Below are positions 1-7,512 of a stretch of DNA of 20,259 nt, one piece after another (the stretch's first letter is position 1; the number at the start of each line of letters is the position of its first letter). A program made the position numbers and the translations under genes. The DNA is taken from positions 1-20,259 of the forward strand of contig CAZXCK010000076.1 in the NCBI GenBank assembly GCA_964639225.1. The letters run 5' to 3'. The notes under the pieces were generated by a model. That model made no database searches. It saw nothing but the letters and a program-made list of their open reading frames with translations, and was not told where the DNA came from. Origin of the DNA: CAZXCK01 sp964639225. Lineage in GTDB: Bacteria; Chloroflexota; Anaerolineae; Aggregatilineales; Phototrophicaceae.

Positions 1-24
1 GCGCCGAAAAAGGCAAAGTTTTGT

Positions 25-83
25 CCACTTTTCCAAAAGTGGCGGGGTTTGGGGCAGCGCCCCAAAAGTCATAAGACGACTTT
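25..83. repeat. Cluster of three short perfect inverted repeats
   Basis: Three hairpin-forming inverted repeats lie back to back: CCACTTTT/AAAAGTGG with a 2-base centre (25-42), TTTGGGGC/GCCCCAAA with a 3-base loop (48-66), and AAAGTC/GACTTT with a 7-base loop (65-83). An 8-base palindrome TTTGCAAA follows at 81-88. No open frame is convincing before position 188. The cluster may be the 3' end or terminator region of a gene left of the window, or a dispersed intergenic repeat. The sequence alone does not decide between these. Confidence 0.55.
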
Positions 84-187
84 GCAAAAGCCCTGTACCC
101 CCAATCCGCAGGGGCTGCCGGGCGGCTGCATCCATTGTATGATGAAAAGGTATGTTGACCGCAGCCCGCAACAGGATCGAGATTCTC

Positions 188-1054
188 ATGATATTCAACA
201 AACGCCATTATCGCCGGACCCTGCTGCTCATCGTCGTGTTGGCGCTGACCGTCAGCGTGGCGCTGGCCCAGGACAATGACGACGCCTTCGAGCCGCAGTT
301 CCCGCAGATGATCGACAGCACGGTGATTACCGCCACCTTCGACGACGAAGTGAACGCGCAGCTATACGCCTTCCAAGGCAGCGATGGCGACTGGATCAGT
401 ATTGAGATGATCCAGCGCCCCGACGACAGCGCCCTGGACCCGTATCTGGTGCTGCTGGGGCCGGATGGCGCTGTGCTGACCAGTGACGACGACAGCAGCG
501 AGGTGCTGCTTGCCGCCCATATTGAGCGCCATCAGGTGCCGGAGGACGGTACCTATATGGTCCTGGCGACCAGCGCGCGCGGACTGCGCTTTGGCGCGGA
601 CGCGGAGATGCTCGACGACGACGACACGCTGACCTATGACATCGTCATGCGTGGGGCCAGCCTGCCCCTCACCGACGAGCCGCTGGCGGTCTTTTTCGAG
701 CCGTTCGCGGTCGGCGAGTCGAGCGCAGTGACCATCGACCTGCGCCAGCCGGTGGCGCTGTTCCGCTTTGATGCGGAATCTGGCCAGACCGTGACGCTGA
801 CCACGTCCGCCGCCGCCGGCGAGCCGGATGTCGATACGCTGCTCTACCTGTTCGACGCCGAAGGCCGCCGCCTGGCGGTTAACGACGACGCCGACTTCGA
901 ATCTGGTAACTATTACGCCAGTATCGAGGACTTTGAAATTCCGGAAGACGGCACCTATCTGGTGATGGCGACGTCGTTCGACTTCGACCTGGCGCACCTC
1001 ATCGGCTGGGACAGCGGCGGCAGCTTCGTCCTCTCGATTGAGGAAAGCCAGTAA
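188..1054 (+). CDS. Secreted protein with two PPC (pre-peptidase C-terminal) domains
   Basis: The 288-residue product starts with a clear signal peptide (basic residues 5-10, hydrophobic core about 11-24, probable cleavage after ALA at 25-27). Two related beta-sandwich segments follow, about 45-155 and 165-285. Each has the PPC pattern: a D-P-Y-L or D-T-L-L-Y-L-F strand, an acidic Asp-rich turn (TSDDDSS; VNDDADFES), and a closing PEDGTY(M/L)V(L/M)ATS strand. PPC domains usually sit beside secreted proteases or act as stand-alone extracellular beta domains; no catalytic domain is present here. I chose ATG 188 over the in-frame ATG 152 because it puts the basic n-region directly at the terminus; the site upstream is a weak AGGA. 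The Asp-rich turns could bind calcium, which is inference. Binding target unknown. Confidence 0.85.
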   Translation: MIFNKRHYRRTLLLIVVLALTVSVALAQDNDDAFEPQFPQMIDSTVITATFDDEVNAQLYAFQGSDGDWISIEMIQRPDDSALDPYLVLLGPDGAVLTSDDDSSEVLLAAHIERHQVPEDGTYMVLATSARGLRFGADAEMLDDDDTLTYDIVMRGASLPLTDEPLAVFFEPFAVGESSAVTIDLRQPVALFRFDAESGQTVTLTTSAAAGEPDVDTLLYLFDAEGRRLAVNDDADFESGNYYASIEDFEIPEDGTYLVMATSFDFDLAHLIGWDSGGSFVLSIEESQ

Positions 1055-1108
1055 CCGCTATCGGATGCTGGTCGGGGGTGGTTTGGTCCATTTTTCACAA
1101 AGGCGCGC

Positions 1109-1114
1109 TATAAT
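1109..1114 (+). promoter_or_regulatory. Candidate -10 element before the TIR-binding-protein gene
   Basis: A perfect TATAAT lies 40 bases before the ATG at 1155, in the 100-base gap after the PPC gene. No good -35 hexamer is seen at 16-18 bases; the best is TTGGTC at 1083-1088, with a 20-base gap. The position suits a promoter that separates this gene from the one upstream. Confidence 0.4.
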
Positions 1115-1154
1115 GGCTGCCGACTGTGGACCGACAACCAACGGATAAAACACG

Positions 1155-2852
1155 ATGACTCACATTCTTATCAGCGCGCTGCCCAACGACCAGCCGACGG
1201 CGGCGCGTATGCGAGACGAACTGCAAAACCGGTTTGACGAAGCCTCGCTGATTGACCCCGCGCAGACGGCAGAAGCTGTCGACGCGGCCATTGACGAGGC
1301 TTCGGCGCTGCTGGTGCTGGTGAGCGCGGGCTGGGCGCAGCATATTCAGGGCCAGCAGACCGTTTTCCACGCTGTCGAAAGTGGCCTGCGCCACACCGCC
1401 CTGCCAGTGATCGCCGTGCTGCTGGACGGGGCCGCGCTGCCCGGTGTCACCGACCTGCCAGAGCCGCTGCGCGCACTTCCCTATATGACGACTGCCAGCG
1501 TCAACCAGGGCGCGTCGTTTGAGCGCGATGTGCTGAATCTGAGCCGGCAGATCGAATCGTATTTCGAGGCGCAGCAGCGCGAACCCGACGTCCAGGCGCG
1601 CCCCGGTACGCAGCCGCACCGGCGGCGCGAGGGGCGCATCCCCTGGAATCTGGTGATTATCGGCACGGCGCTGGTGACCGGTATCGTGCTGCTGATCCTT
1701 TCCGCCGGGCAGGGCGCTTACCCGGCGGGCGGATTGCTGCCGCTGGCCGGTACGACCGCCACCCCGCGTCCGGTCACTGATGCCGAACCCGATATCGACC
1801 TGGCGCTGGGTCTGGTCGCCGGGCTGAGTGGCAGCGAGGAACCGTTGGGCATAGCGATGGTCCGCGCCGCCGAGCTGGCCCTGGCCGACCGCCCGGAGAT
1901 CACCGTCAACGGCACCAGTTTTCGCGTCGAACTGCTGGCGCTGGACTCGCCGTGTTCGGCGTCTGGTGGCGTGCGCGCCGCCGAGACTTTCGCCGAAAAC
2001 GACGCCATCGTTGGCGTGATTGGCCATATGTGCGACATTAGCTGCTCGACGTCGGCGCCTATTTACGCCGGTGCCAGCTATACAACGATCAGCCCGGCCT
2101 GCACCGCGCCGGAACTGGCCAGCACCGACCAAACGAGCTTTAACCGTGTTATTCCGTCGGCGGCTTATGTGAGCGAGATCGGGGCGCAGTTCATCGCCGA
2201 GGCGCTGGACGCGCCGCGTGTGGCCGTCGTCCACGACGAGCTGATCCGTAACCGGGCCATCGGTCAGGCGTTCGTCGAGGCTTACGCTGGTCCGGCAGCG
2301 GGTGTGTTCCCGGTCATCAGCGTTAACCTGGACGCCGACGCCGTCGCGGCTGAAATCAGCGCCGAGTCGCCGGATGTCGTCTATTACGTCGGGCGACCAT
2401 CGACGGTGGCGGCGCTGGCGAGCCGGATGGACGGTGTGACATTCGTGCTGGCCGAGCGCGACAGCGCCGCCGAGTTCGTCGAGCTGGCCGGGGCCGATGC
2501 CGAAGGCGCTTACGCCCTCGATCTGCTGCCGCCCACTGGCGACGCCATCGACGCGCTGGCGGCGCGTTACGCCGAACTCTACGAGTCCGCGCCGGAATCC
2601 GCCATTTACGCCTACACTTACGACGCCGTCAATATGCTGCTGGACGGTCTGGAAGCCGCCGGGACAACCGGCCTGGACGACGAATACGTGCTGGACCGGG
2701 GCGCGCTGCAGAGTTATATCCGCGCTTACAGCGGCGAAGGCGTCACCGGGGCGCTGGTCTGCGACGGCAGCGGCGACTGCGGCAGCGCGCCGCTGCAGGT
2801 CTACGTCATCCGTGACGGCCAACTGGTCGAGGACAGCCGCTGGGACGATTAA
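1155..2852 (+). CDS. TIR-like domain / transmembrane helix / periplasmic binding protein (type I) fusion
   Basis: The product has 565 residues in three parts. Residues 1-140 resemble a TIR domain: a HILIS first strand, a helix with MRDELQ, the strand ALLVLVS at 51-57, then LPVIAVLLDGAALP and DLPEPLRAL at 83-107, a pattern common in bacterial TIR proteins. A basic stretch (HRRREGR, 155-161) precedes one hydrophobic helix (about 163-184), which predicts N-terminus inside and C-terminus outside. Residues about 213-560 match the Leu/Ile/Val-type substrate-binding fold (ANF receptor/Peripla_BP_6): GLVAGLSGS start, IVGVIGH, SAPIYAGASYTTISPACT, RVAVVHDE. All six cysteines (267, 293, 297, 316, 536, 542) are in this outer part, consistent with disulfides. 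By eye, the usual catalytic Glu of TIR NADases falls on Ala73 or Glu75, so activity is uncertain. No transporter genes are adjacent, so a receptor role is more likely than uptake. Confidence 0.8.
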   Translation: MTHILISALPNDQPTAARMRDELQNRFDEASLIDPAQTAEAVDAAIDEASALLVLVSAGWAQHIQGQQTVFHAVESGLRHTALPVIAVLLDGAALPGVTDLPEPLRALPYMTTASVNQGASFERDVLNLSRQIESYFEAQQREPDVQARPGTQPHRRREGRIPWNLVIIGTALVTGIVLLILSAGQGAYPAGGLLPLAGTTATPRPVTDAEPDIDLALGLVAGLSGSEEPLGIAMVRAAELALADRPEITVNGTSFRVELLALDSPCSASGGVRAAETFAENDAIVGVIGHMCDISCSTSAPIYAGASYTTISPACTAPELASTDQTSFNRVIPSAAYVSEIGAQFIAEALDAPRVAVVHDELIRNRAIGQAFVEAYAGPAAGVFPVISVNLDADAVAAEISAESPDVVYYVGRPSTVAALASRMDGVTFVLAERDSAAEFVELAGADAEGAYALDLLPPTGDAIDALAARYAELYESAPESAIYAYTYDAVNMLLDGLEAAGTTGLDDEYVLDRGALQSYIRAYSGEGVTGALVCDGSGDCGSAPLQVYVIRDGQLVEDSRWDD

Positions 2853-2881
2853 CGCCGGGGCAGTTGGAGCCAGCACACATC

Positions 2882-2913
2882 AAAAACCGCCAGCGTGTGT
2901 ATCCGCTGGCGGT
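2882..2913 (-). terminator. Rho-independent terminator of the cpaF-like gene
   Basis: A perfect 10-base-pair stem (ACCGCCAGCG at 2886-2895 with CGCTGGCGGT at 2904-2913) encloses an 8-base loop. Read on the minus strand it ends in a run of five T (complement of 2882-2886). It lies just past the stop of the minus-strand ATPase gene at 2944. The plus-strand side has no T run, so it is one-directional. Confidence 0.85.
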
Positions 2914-2943
2914 CGGTGACTGTGTGATGAATTGCCGGGTGGG

Positions 2944-4446
2944 CTAGAACTTGGTCGAACCCGCGCCGAAGATACGCCCCGGCAGGTTGAAGCCGTACTG
3001 TTTGAACTTATCGACGAACTTGGGCCGGAAGCCGGTCGCTTCCAGTTGGCCGCCGCCCTCGTGCGAGTAGCCGGTGTCTTTCTGGCCTTCGGTGCGGTAG
3101 ATGAAGATATCCTGCAGGATGACGCTTTCGCCTTCCATGCCCTGAACTTCGGTCACCTGGACCACCTTGCGGCTGCCATCTTTGAGGCGGCTCTGCTGTA
3201 CGATGAGATGCACCGCGCTGGCGATCTGGGCGCGGATGACCATAATCGGCAGGTCCATACCGGCCATCAGACACAGCGTCTCCAGCCGGGCGATGGCGTC
3301 GCGCGGGCTGTTGCTGTGGACCGTCGTCAGCGAGCCGTCGTGACCGGTGTTCATCGCCTGCAGCATGTCCAGCGCCTCGCCGGAACGCACCTCGCCGATC
3401 ACCAGCCGGTCCGGGCGCATACGCAGCGTCCCTTTGACCAGATCGCGTATTTCGAGCTTGCCCTCGCTGCTGCCGGGCACAGCCGGGGCGGTTTCCAGGC
3501 GGACGACATGGCGCTGTGCCAGTTGCAGTTCGGCGGAGTCCTCGACGGTGATGATGCGCTCGTCTTCCGGGATGAACGAACTCAGCACGTTGAGCAGCGT
3601 CGTCTTGCCGGAGCCAGTGCCGCCGGACACAACGACGTTCAGCCGCGAGACGACACACGCCTCGAAGAAAGTGCCAACTTCCGCCGGGAACGAGCCAAAC
3701 TTAATCAGGTCTTCGACGGTCAGGCGTTTGTCGGGGAATTTACGGATGGTGATGGTGGTGCCACACAGCGCCGAGGGCTGGCTGACGATATGCACGCGCG
3801 AGCCATCGGGCAGGCGAGCATCGACCATCGGGTTGGCGCGGTCCAGTGTACGGCCAATCGGGCGCACGATGCGCTGCGCCGTCCATACGACATGGTCCTC
3901 GTCATCAAAGACGATTTCCGTCTCGGTCATCTTGCCCTTTATCTCGGCGAAGACTACATCCGCGCCGTTGACCATGACTTCGGAGATGCCGCGATCACGG
4001 ATGAGCGGTTCGATGGCTCCAAAGCCCATCAGGTCGTTGAGCAGCCCCTGCCTGAGTTCGTCGAACTCTGGCGGGCTGAGCCGGATATTCAGCTTTTGCA
4101 GGACCGTCTTGAGGCGGTCGGTGAGGAGCTTTTCTTTCTCGGCGTCGCCGCGCTCCCACAGGTCGGCCTCGTCGGGGAAGGCGAGCAGTTTGCTGCGCAG
4201 TTGTTTGCGCAGCTTTTTGACGCTGGGCGTGGTGCGGCGTTTGGGCGGCACTCGATAGCCGGTATCCAGCACTTCGCCACCATCTAACCCGCCAACGGGC
4301 GCTGCTGGAGCCGCCGGGGCCGGTTTGCTGGGACTGTCATCGACTTCGACCGGCGTTACGGGCGCGGTTTCGTCGTTGTCGGTGACGGCTTTATGGTCGT
4401 CGCGGCGCGGTTGATCCGCCATACGTTTCGATAAGAAGGATGCCAT
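2944..4446 (-). CDS. cpaF: CpaF/TadA-type secretion ATPase
   Basis: The 500-residue product is a type II/IV secretion-family hexameric ATPase. The first ~70 residues are a Pro/Ala- and charge-rich linker. The N-terminal domain (about 105-260) has the CpaF-type FGAIEPLIRDRGISEVMVNG segment. Catalytic motifs are intact: Walker A GGTGSGKTT (275-283), Asp box TVEDSAELQL (300-309), Walker B DRLVIGEVR (346-354) and His box TGHDGSLTTVHSNSP (367-381). In Tad/Flp systems this enzyme powers pilus assembly at the inner membrane with TadB/TadC, but none of those genes is nearby and a terminator follows at once, so here it is a single-gene unit. Start: ATG 4446 is preceded by GGAG 4 bases upstream. The family assignment is firm; the pathway it serves is not shown by context. 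Confidence 0.93.
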   Translation of the reverse strand: MASFLSKRMADQPRRDDHKAVTDNDETAPVTPVEVDDSPSKPAPAAPAAPVGGLDGGEVLDTGYRVPPKRRTTPSVKKLRKQLRSKLLAFPDEADLWERGDAEKEKLLTDRLKTVLQKLNIRLSPPEFDELRQGLLNDLMGFGAIEPLIRDRGISEVMVNGADVVFAEIKGKMTETEIVFDDEDHVVWTAQRIVRPIGRTLDRANPMVDARLPDGSRVHIVSQPSALCGTTITIRKFPDKRLTVEDLIKFGSFPAEVGTFFEACVVSRLNVVVSGGTGSGKTTLLNVLSSFIPEDERIITVEDSAELQLAQRHVVRLETAPAVPGSSEGKLEIRDLVKGTLRMRPDRLVIGEVRSGEALDMLQAMNTGHDGSLTTVHSNSPRDAIARLETLCLMAGMDLPIMVIRAQIASAVHLIVQQSRLKDGSRKVVQVTEVQGMEGESVILQDIFIYRTEGQKDTGYSHEGGGQLEATGFRPKFVDKFKQYGFNLPGRIFGAGSTKF

Positions 4447-4469
4447 GTCTCCGCCCTCATAGAAGTCAC

Positions 4470-4490
4470 TTTATACAGTATGAGTATAAA
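4470..4490. promoter_or_regulatory. Perfect dyad (operator-like) upstream of cpaF
   Basis: TTTATAC (4470-4476) and GTATAAA (4484-4490) form a perfect 7-base inverted repeat with a 7-base centre, 23 bases before the cpaF ATG, in an AT-rich patch of otherwise GC-rich DNA. On the minus strand it also contains TATACT and TATAAA, so it may overlap the cpaF -10 region. TTGAAT upstream gives only a 19-base spacing. Operator function is inference. Confidence 0.35.
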
Positions 4491-4675
4491 CCAAATTCAA
4501 ACCCAGAAGAATCAAGGCGTCTTAACTTTTGCTTTGTGGTGATGGGCGTACGAGACCGGGAGCGATGGGGCGCAGCTACGCCTGAAAGCAGGTCACATTC
4601 GTCACTGGTCCCCTGTGCGCAGGTCGAGTATTCTGTAAAATAACATACATACGACACGGTTGAGGGGACTTGAAC

Positions 4676-5251
4676 ATGACCAACCTGGAAACGCTGCTGC
4701 AACGCTCGGCGGCGCTGCATAATCACCTGTGCCCGCGTCAGGTACTGGGCGTGCGCATGGGGGTCCACGCCGGCGAATGGCTGGGCCTGGACCTGCCACA
4801 GAGCGACAAGCGTCTGTTTACGTTTGTCGAGACGGATGGCTGCTTCGCCGACGGCGTCATGGCGGCCACCGGCTGCGCGCTGGGACGGCGGACCATGTAC
4901 CTGATGGATTATGGCAAGTCGGCGGCGACGTTCATCGACAGCGAGACCGGGCGCGCCGTGCGCATTCGCCCGCACCCCGACGCGCGCGATCATGCCGTCG
5001 CCTGCCTGCCAGACGCCGAGAGCAACTGGCACGCCATGCTGCAAGCCTACCAGACGCTGCCCGCCGACGATCTGCTTATTGCACAGGCAGTTGATGTGAC
5101 ACTGGATATGCAGGCGCTCATCAGCCTGCCAGGGCTGCGTGCCATTTGCGCCACCTGCGGCGAGGAGATTATGAACGCGCGCGAGGTGACAATCGACGGG
5201 CAGGCGTACTGTCGTGGCTGTGCTGACGGCACATATTATGCGCCGCTGTGA
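4676..5251 (+). CDS. FmdE-domain protein with C-terminal zinc ribbon
   Basis: The 191-residue protein has an FmdE domain (about 8-145), named after subunit E of molybdenum formylmethanofuran dehydrogenase. The typical LHNHLCPRQVLGVRMG stretch (14-29), ETDGCFADGVMAATGCALGR (52-71) with Cys56 and Cys67, and MDYGKSAATF (77-86) are all present. A short zinc-ribbon follows: CATC at 158-161 and CRGC at 179-182. Stand-alone FmdE proteins occur in many non-methanogens and are thought to bind metal; their reaction is generally unknown. No other formylmethanofuran dehydrogenase subunit is in the window, so methanogenesis or C1 metabolism should not be inferred. ATG 4676 is chosen because GAGGGG sits 8 bases upstream; TTG 4670 is in frame but too close to that site. 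Confidence 0.88.
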   Translation: MTNLETLLQRSAALHNHLCPRQVLGVRMGVHAGEWLGLDLPQSDKRLFTFVETDGCFADGVMAATGCALGRRTMYLMDYGKSAATFIDSETGRAVRIRPHPDARDHAVACLPDAESNWHAMLQAYQTLPADDLLIAQAVDVTLDMQALISLPGLRAICATCGEEIMNAREVTIDGQAYCRGCADGTYYAPL

Positions 5252-5726
5252 TCCGGCCACTGACGCCGCGACTCAACTGCCCAGCACCGGTGGCACTTAC
5301 ATTCTGTTGATGCAACTGGACACACTGACCCGCCTGGAAATAGGCCGGTTGGGCGTATTCGATTTCGCGCCCGGCTGGTACGCTTATATCGGCAGTGCGC
5401 TCGGTCCCGGCGGGCTGCGGGCGCGCCTCAACCACCACCTGAAGCGGGCGGCTCGCCCCCACTGGCACATCGACTACCTGCGGCGGGTGGCGCAACTGCG
5501 GCAGGTGTGGTACGCCGTCAGCGAGGCGCGCCACGAGCACACCTGGGCGGCGGCGCTGCACGGGCTGGCAGGCGCTTCGACTCCGGTGCGGCGCTTTGGC
5601 GCATCGGATTGTGACTGCGCGGCGCATCTGTTTTACTATGATCGTCTGCCGGATTTCGACGCATTTCGCGCGCAGATCGGCCCAACGCCAGCTGTCCTGC
5701 GCTGGGACGCCCTGCCAGCGCGCTGA
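5238..5726 (+). CDS. Uri-family GIY-YIG endonuclease (DUF123)
   Basis: The 162-residue product matches the Uri superfamily (COG1833/DUF123), a GIY-YIG-type fold. Motifs: GTYILLMQL (19-27), the GIY-YIG-like pair ending GWYAYIGSALGPGGLRARL (46-64), HWHIDYL (75-81), a conserved arginine and glutamate (RHEHTWA, 98-104), and the terminal FGASDCDCAAHLFY (120-133) with paired cysteines. Members are small putative DNA endonucleases with no settled cellular role. ATG 5238 lies inside the end of the FmdE gene (14-base overlap), so translational coupling is likely. An upstream in-frame GTG (5214) adds 8 unconvincing residues. Confidence 0.87.
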   Translation: MRRCDPATDAATQLPSTGGTYILLMQLDTLTRLEIGRLGVFDFAPGWYAYIGSALGPGGLRARLNHHLKRAARPHWHIDYLRRVAQLRQVWYAVSEARHEHTWAAALHGLAGASTPVRRFGASDCDCAAHLFYYDRLPDFDAFRAQIGPTPAVLRWDALPAR

Positions 5727-5830
5727 CAGGCCAACGCCTGACCACCGCTGGCCGATTCGCCGTTGATTCCGGCTGTCGATGAATGATACATTACGGAAAT
5801 ACTGTAGCAGCAACCTCGGGGGGATACTGG

Positions 5831-6118
5831 ATGATTACACATATCGTGCTGTTTAAGCTCAAGGAACCGAACCGGCAAACCGCCGAGGCAGTCCGCGACC
5901 GGCTGCTGGCGCTCCCCGCGCTTATCCCGGAGATTCGCCATTTTGAGGTGGGCATCAACATCGTGGAGTCGGCGCGCGCCTATGACGTGGCGCTGTACTC
6001 ACATTTCGACTCGCTGGAGACGCTGCGCGCCTACCAGGATCACCCACGCCACCGCGAAGTGGCGGCGTTTATCCAGTCGGTGACGAGCGGCGCGGTCGCC
6101 GCCGATTACGAGTCGTGA
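5831..6118 (+). CDS. Dabb-family (stress-responsive A/B barrel) protein
   Basis: The 95-residue protein is a complete single-domain Dabb protein: an N-terminal MITHIVLFKLK strand, a helix (about 17-30), an F-E-V-G-I-N-I-V strand (38-45), then YDVALYSHFDSLETLRAYQDHPRHREV (51-77). The last stretch is the family hallmark. These ferredoxin-like dimers include stress proteins and a few cyclases or decarboxylases; the substrate cannot be told from sequence. ATG 5831 is used because a G-rich site (GGGGGAT, 5819-5825) sits 5 bases upstream and the protein then begins at the first strand; an earlier in-frame ATG (5783) would add 16 non-family residues. The next gene begins one base after the stop. Confidence 0.87.
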   Translation: MITHIVLFKLKEPNRQTAEAVRDRLLALPALIPEIRHFEVGINIVESARAYDVALYSHFDSLETLRAYQDHPRHREVAAFIQSVTSGAVAADYES

Positions 6119-6119
6119 C

Positions 6120-6785
6120 ATGCACGACCGGGTGATGTCCGCGCTGAAAACCTGGGACTGGCACCCACACCATCACAGCTCCCGCGAACTGCTGCAGCAG
6201 TTTGGCAACGGGCCGGGTATGCTGGTGGTATTGATTGAGGCGCTGCAAAACAAAGACTGGATTATACGCGAGCGGGCGGCTTATGTGCTGGGCGAAATCC
6301 GCGACCGGCGCGTGGTGCGTGATCTGCTGCCGCTGCTGAATGATGAACGGGCTGTGGTGCGTTTTCACGCCGTCTACGCGCTGGAGAAGATCGGCGATCC
6401 GCGCGCGGTCGAAGCGCTGCTGACGGCGCTGGCCGACGCCGACGCCGATGTGCGTTACCGGGCGGCCTCTGGCCTGGGGCGGATGGGCGACCACCGCGCC
6501 GTCTCGCCGCTGATCGCGGCGCTGAACGACGCCAAGAATCACGTGCAGCACGGCGTGGCGCGCGCGCTGGGCTGTCTGGGCGACCCGCGCGCGATCGAAC
6601 CGCTGCGGACCATGCTCGACGACTTGCGGGCACAGGCTGACGCCAGCCCGCGCCTGTGCAGCGCCCTTGAGGACGCGCTGACGCTGCTCCAGCAGCCGGA
6701 ACGCCGGCGCCGAGTCAGCGACTGCCTGCAAGAGCCATCGGCTGGAATTGGAATGGACGGACCAAACTGGAGTTCAGACTCTTGA
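6120..6785 (+). CDS. HEAT-repeat (PBS lyase-like) protein
   Basis: The 221-residue cytoplasmic protein contains about five consecutive HEAT/PBS-lyase repeats (about 36-62, 67-93, 98-124, 129-155, 160-190). Each has the helix pair pattern with GDPRAVEALLTAL- or GDHRAVSPLIAAL-type starts and VRYRAASGLGRMG-type ends. Such repeats form alpha solenoids that bind proteins or tetrapyrrole lyase substrates. There is no signal peptide or catalytic domain. The N-terminus is His-rich (HPHHH, 15-19) and the last 30 residues are polar. It begins one base after the Dabb stop, and its TGA overlaps the TTG start of the hydrolase gene, so these genes appear co-transcribed. Partner unknown. Confidence 0.88.
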   Translation: MHDRVMSALKTWDWHPHHHSSRELLQQFGNGPGMLVVLIEALQNKDWIIRERAAYVLGEIRDRRVVRDLLPLLNDERAVVRFHAVYALEKIGDPRAVEALLTALADADADVRYRAASGLGRMGDHRAVSPLIAALNDAKNHVQHGVARALGCLGDPRAIEPLRTMLDDLRAQADASPRLCSALEDALTLLQQPERRRRVSDCLQEPSAGIGMDGPNWSSDS

Positions 6786-7510
6786 CTGCGTATCGCTATA
6801 TGACGCTGTTTCTGCTGATTATTTTGCTGGTCTTCCCGGCTGCCGCGCAGGATACCCCCACCGAGCCAACCGGCCCGCAGCCCGTCTCGGTTGAGGTTCG
6901 GGCACACGACGGCCAGCGCCTGAGTGCGGACTATTACGCCGCCGAGGATAACTCACCGGCGGTGCTGCTGCTGCACCAGCTCTACACGACACGCACAAGC
7001 TGGCGCTGGGTGGTGGGGCCGCTGGTAGACGCGGGTTATCATGTGCTGGCGGTTGATCTGCGCGGCTACGGCCAGACGCGCGGCGGCATCGACTGGAGCA
7101 AAGCACAGATCGACACACAGACCTGGCTCGACTGGCTGGCCGAGCAGCCGGGCGTGCGCGCCGAGTCGCTGCTGGTGATGGGGTCGAGTATGGGCGCTAA
7201 TCTGGCGCTGGTGGGCTGCGCCGAGGCCGAGCGCTGCGCCGGGGCTGTCGCCATCGCGCCGGGGCTGAATTACTTCGGCGTGCGCACCGAGGACGCTTTG
7301 ACCAGCGGCATCGAGGCGCTGCTGATCTACGGCGACCGTGACCCGTATCCGGCGCGCGATGTGCCGCAGATGATCGAACTGGCCGCAGACGCCGGACTGG
7401 ACACGCTGACGAGGCTCGTCTACGCCCGGCGCGAGCACGGCATGGACCTGTTTACAGTTGAGCCGGACCTGCTGCCGGCCATCATCGAATGGCTGGACGC
7501 CCGCCGCTGA
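6782..7510 (+). CDS. Secreted alpha/beta hydrolase
   Basis: The 242-residue product has a signal peptide (hydrophobic core about 8-18, probable cleavage near PAAAQ at 19-23) and a compact alpha/beta-hydrolase domain. Visible features: LLLHQ strand end (62-66), the nucleophile elbow GSSMG (134-138, Ser136), an acid near YGDRD (183-187) and a late histidine in REHGMD (217-222, His219). This is a complete Ser-Asp-His set, so an active esterase, lipase or dienelactone-hydrolase-like enzyme is expected; the substrate is unknown. The TTG at 6782 overlaps the previous stop and has GGAG 9 bases upstream. ATG 6800 is in frame but has no ribosome site and would shorten the signal peptide. The gene ends two bases from the convergent helicase gene. 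Confidence 0.85.
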   Translation: MTAYRYMTLFLLIILLVFPAAAQDTPTEPTGPQPVSVEVRAHDGQRLSADYYAAEDNSPAVLLLHQLYTTRTSWRWVVGPLVDAGYHVLAVDLRGYGQTRGGIDWSKAQIDTQTWLDWLAEQPGVRAESLLVMGSSMGANLALVGCAEAERCAGAVAIAPGLNYFGVRTEDALTSGIEALLIYGDRDPYPARDVPQMIELAADAGLDTLTRLVYARREHGMDLFTVEPDLLPAIIEWLDARR

Positions 7511-7512
7511 GT

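Noticed and set aside
1155..1575. TIR-containing anti-phage defence system
   Set aside because: No partner defence genes (Thoeris ThsA, Argonaute, CBASS cyclase) are nearby, and the membrane tether plus binding ectodomain fits a receptor better.
1095..2876. Long open frame antisense to the TIR-binding-protein gene
   Set aside because: Its translation is low-complexity Arg/Gln/Val/Gly sequence with no domain, typical of the opposite strand of a GC-rich gene, while the plus strand encodes recognisable domains.
2932..4287. Plus-strand open frames over the CpaF gene
   Set aside because: The minus strand has intact Walker A, Walker B, Asp and His boxes; the plus-strand products show no family features.
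4447..4675. tRNA, riboswitch or small RNA in the cpaF-fmdE gap
   Set aside because: No cloverleaf, no conserved riboswitch core and no hairpin followed by a T run; only the AT-rich dyad stands out.
4676..5251. Formylmethanofuran dehydrogenase (methanogenesis) gene
   Set aside because: Only the FmdE domain is present, with no catalytic or iron-sulfur subunits, and the surrounding genes are bacterial and unrelated to C1 metabolism.
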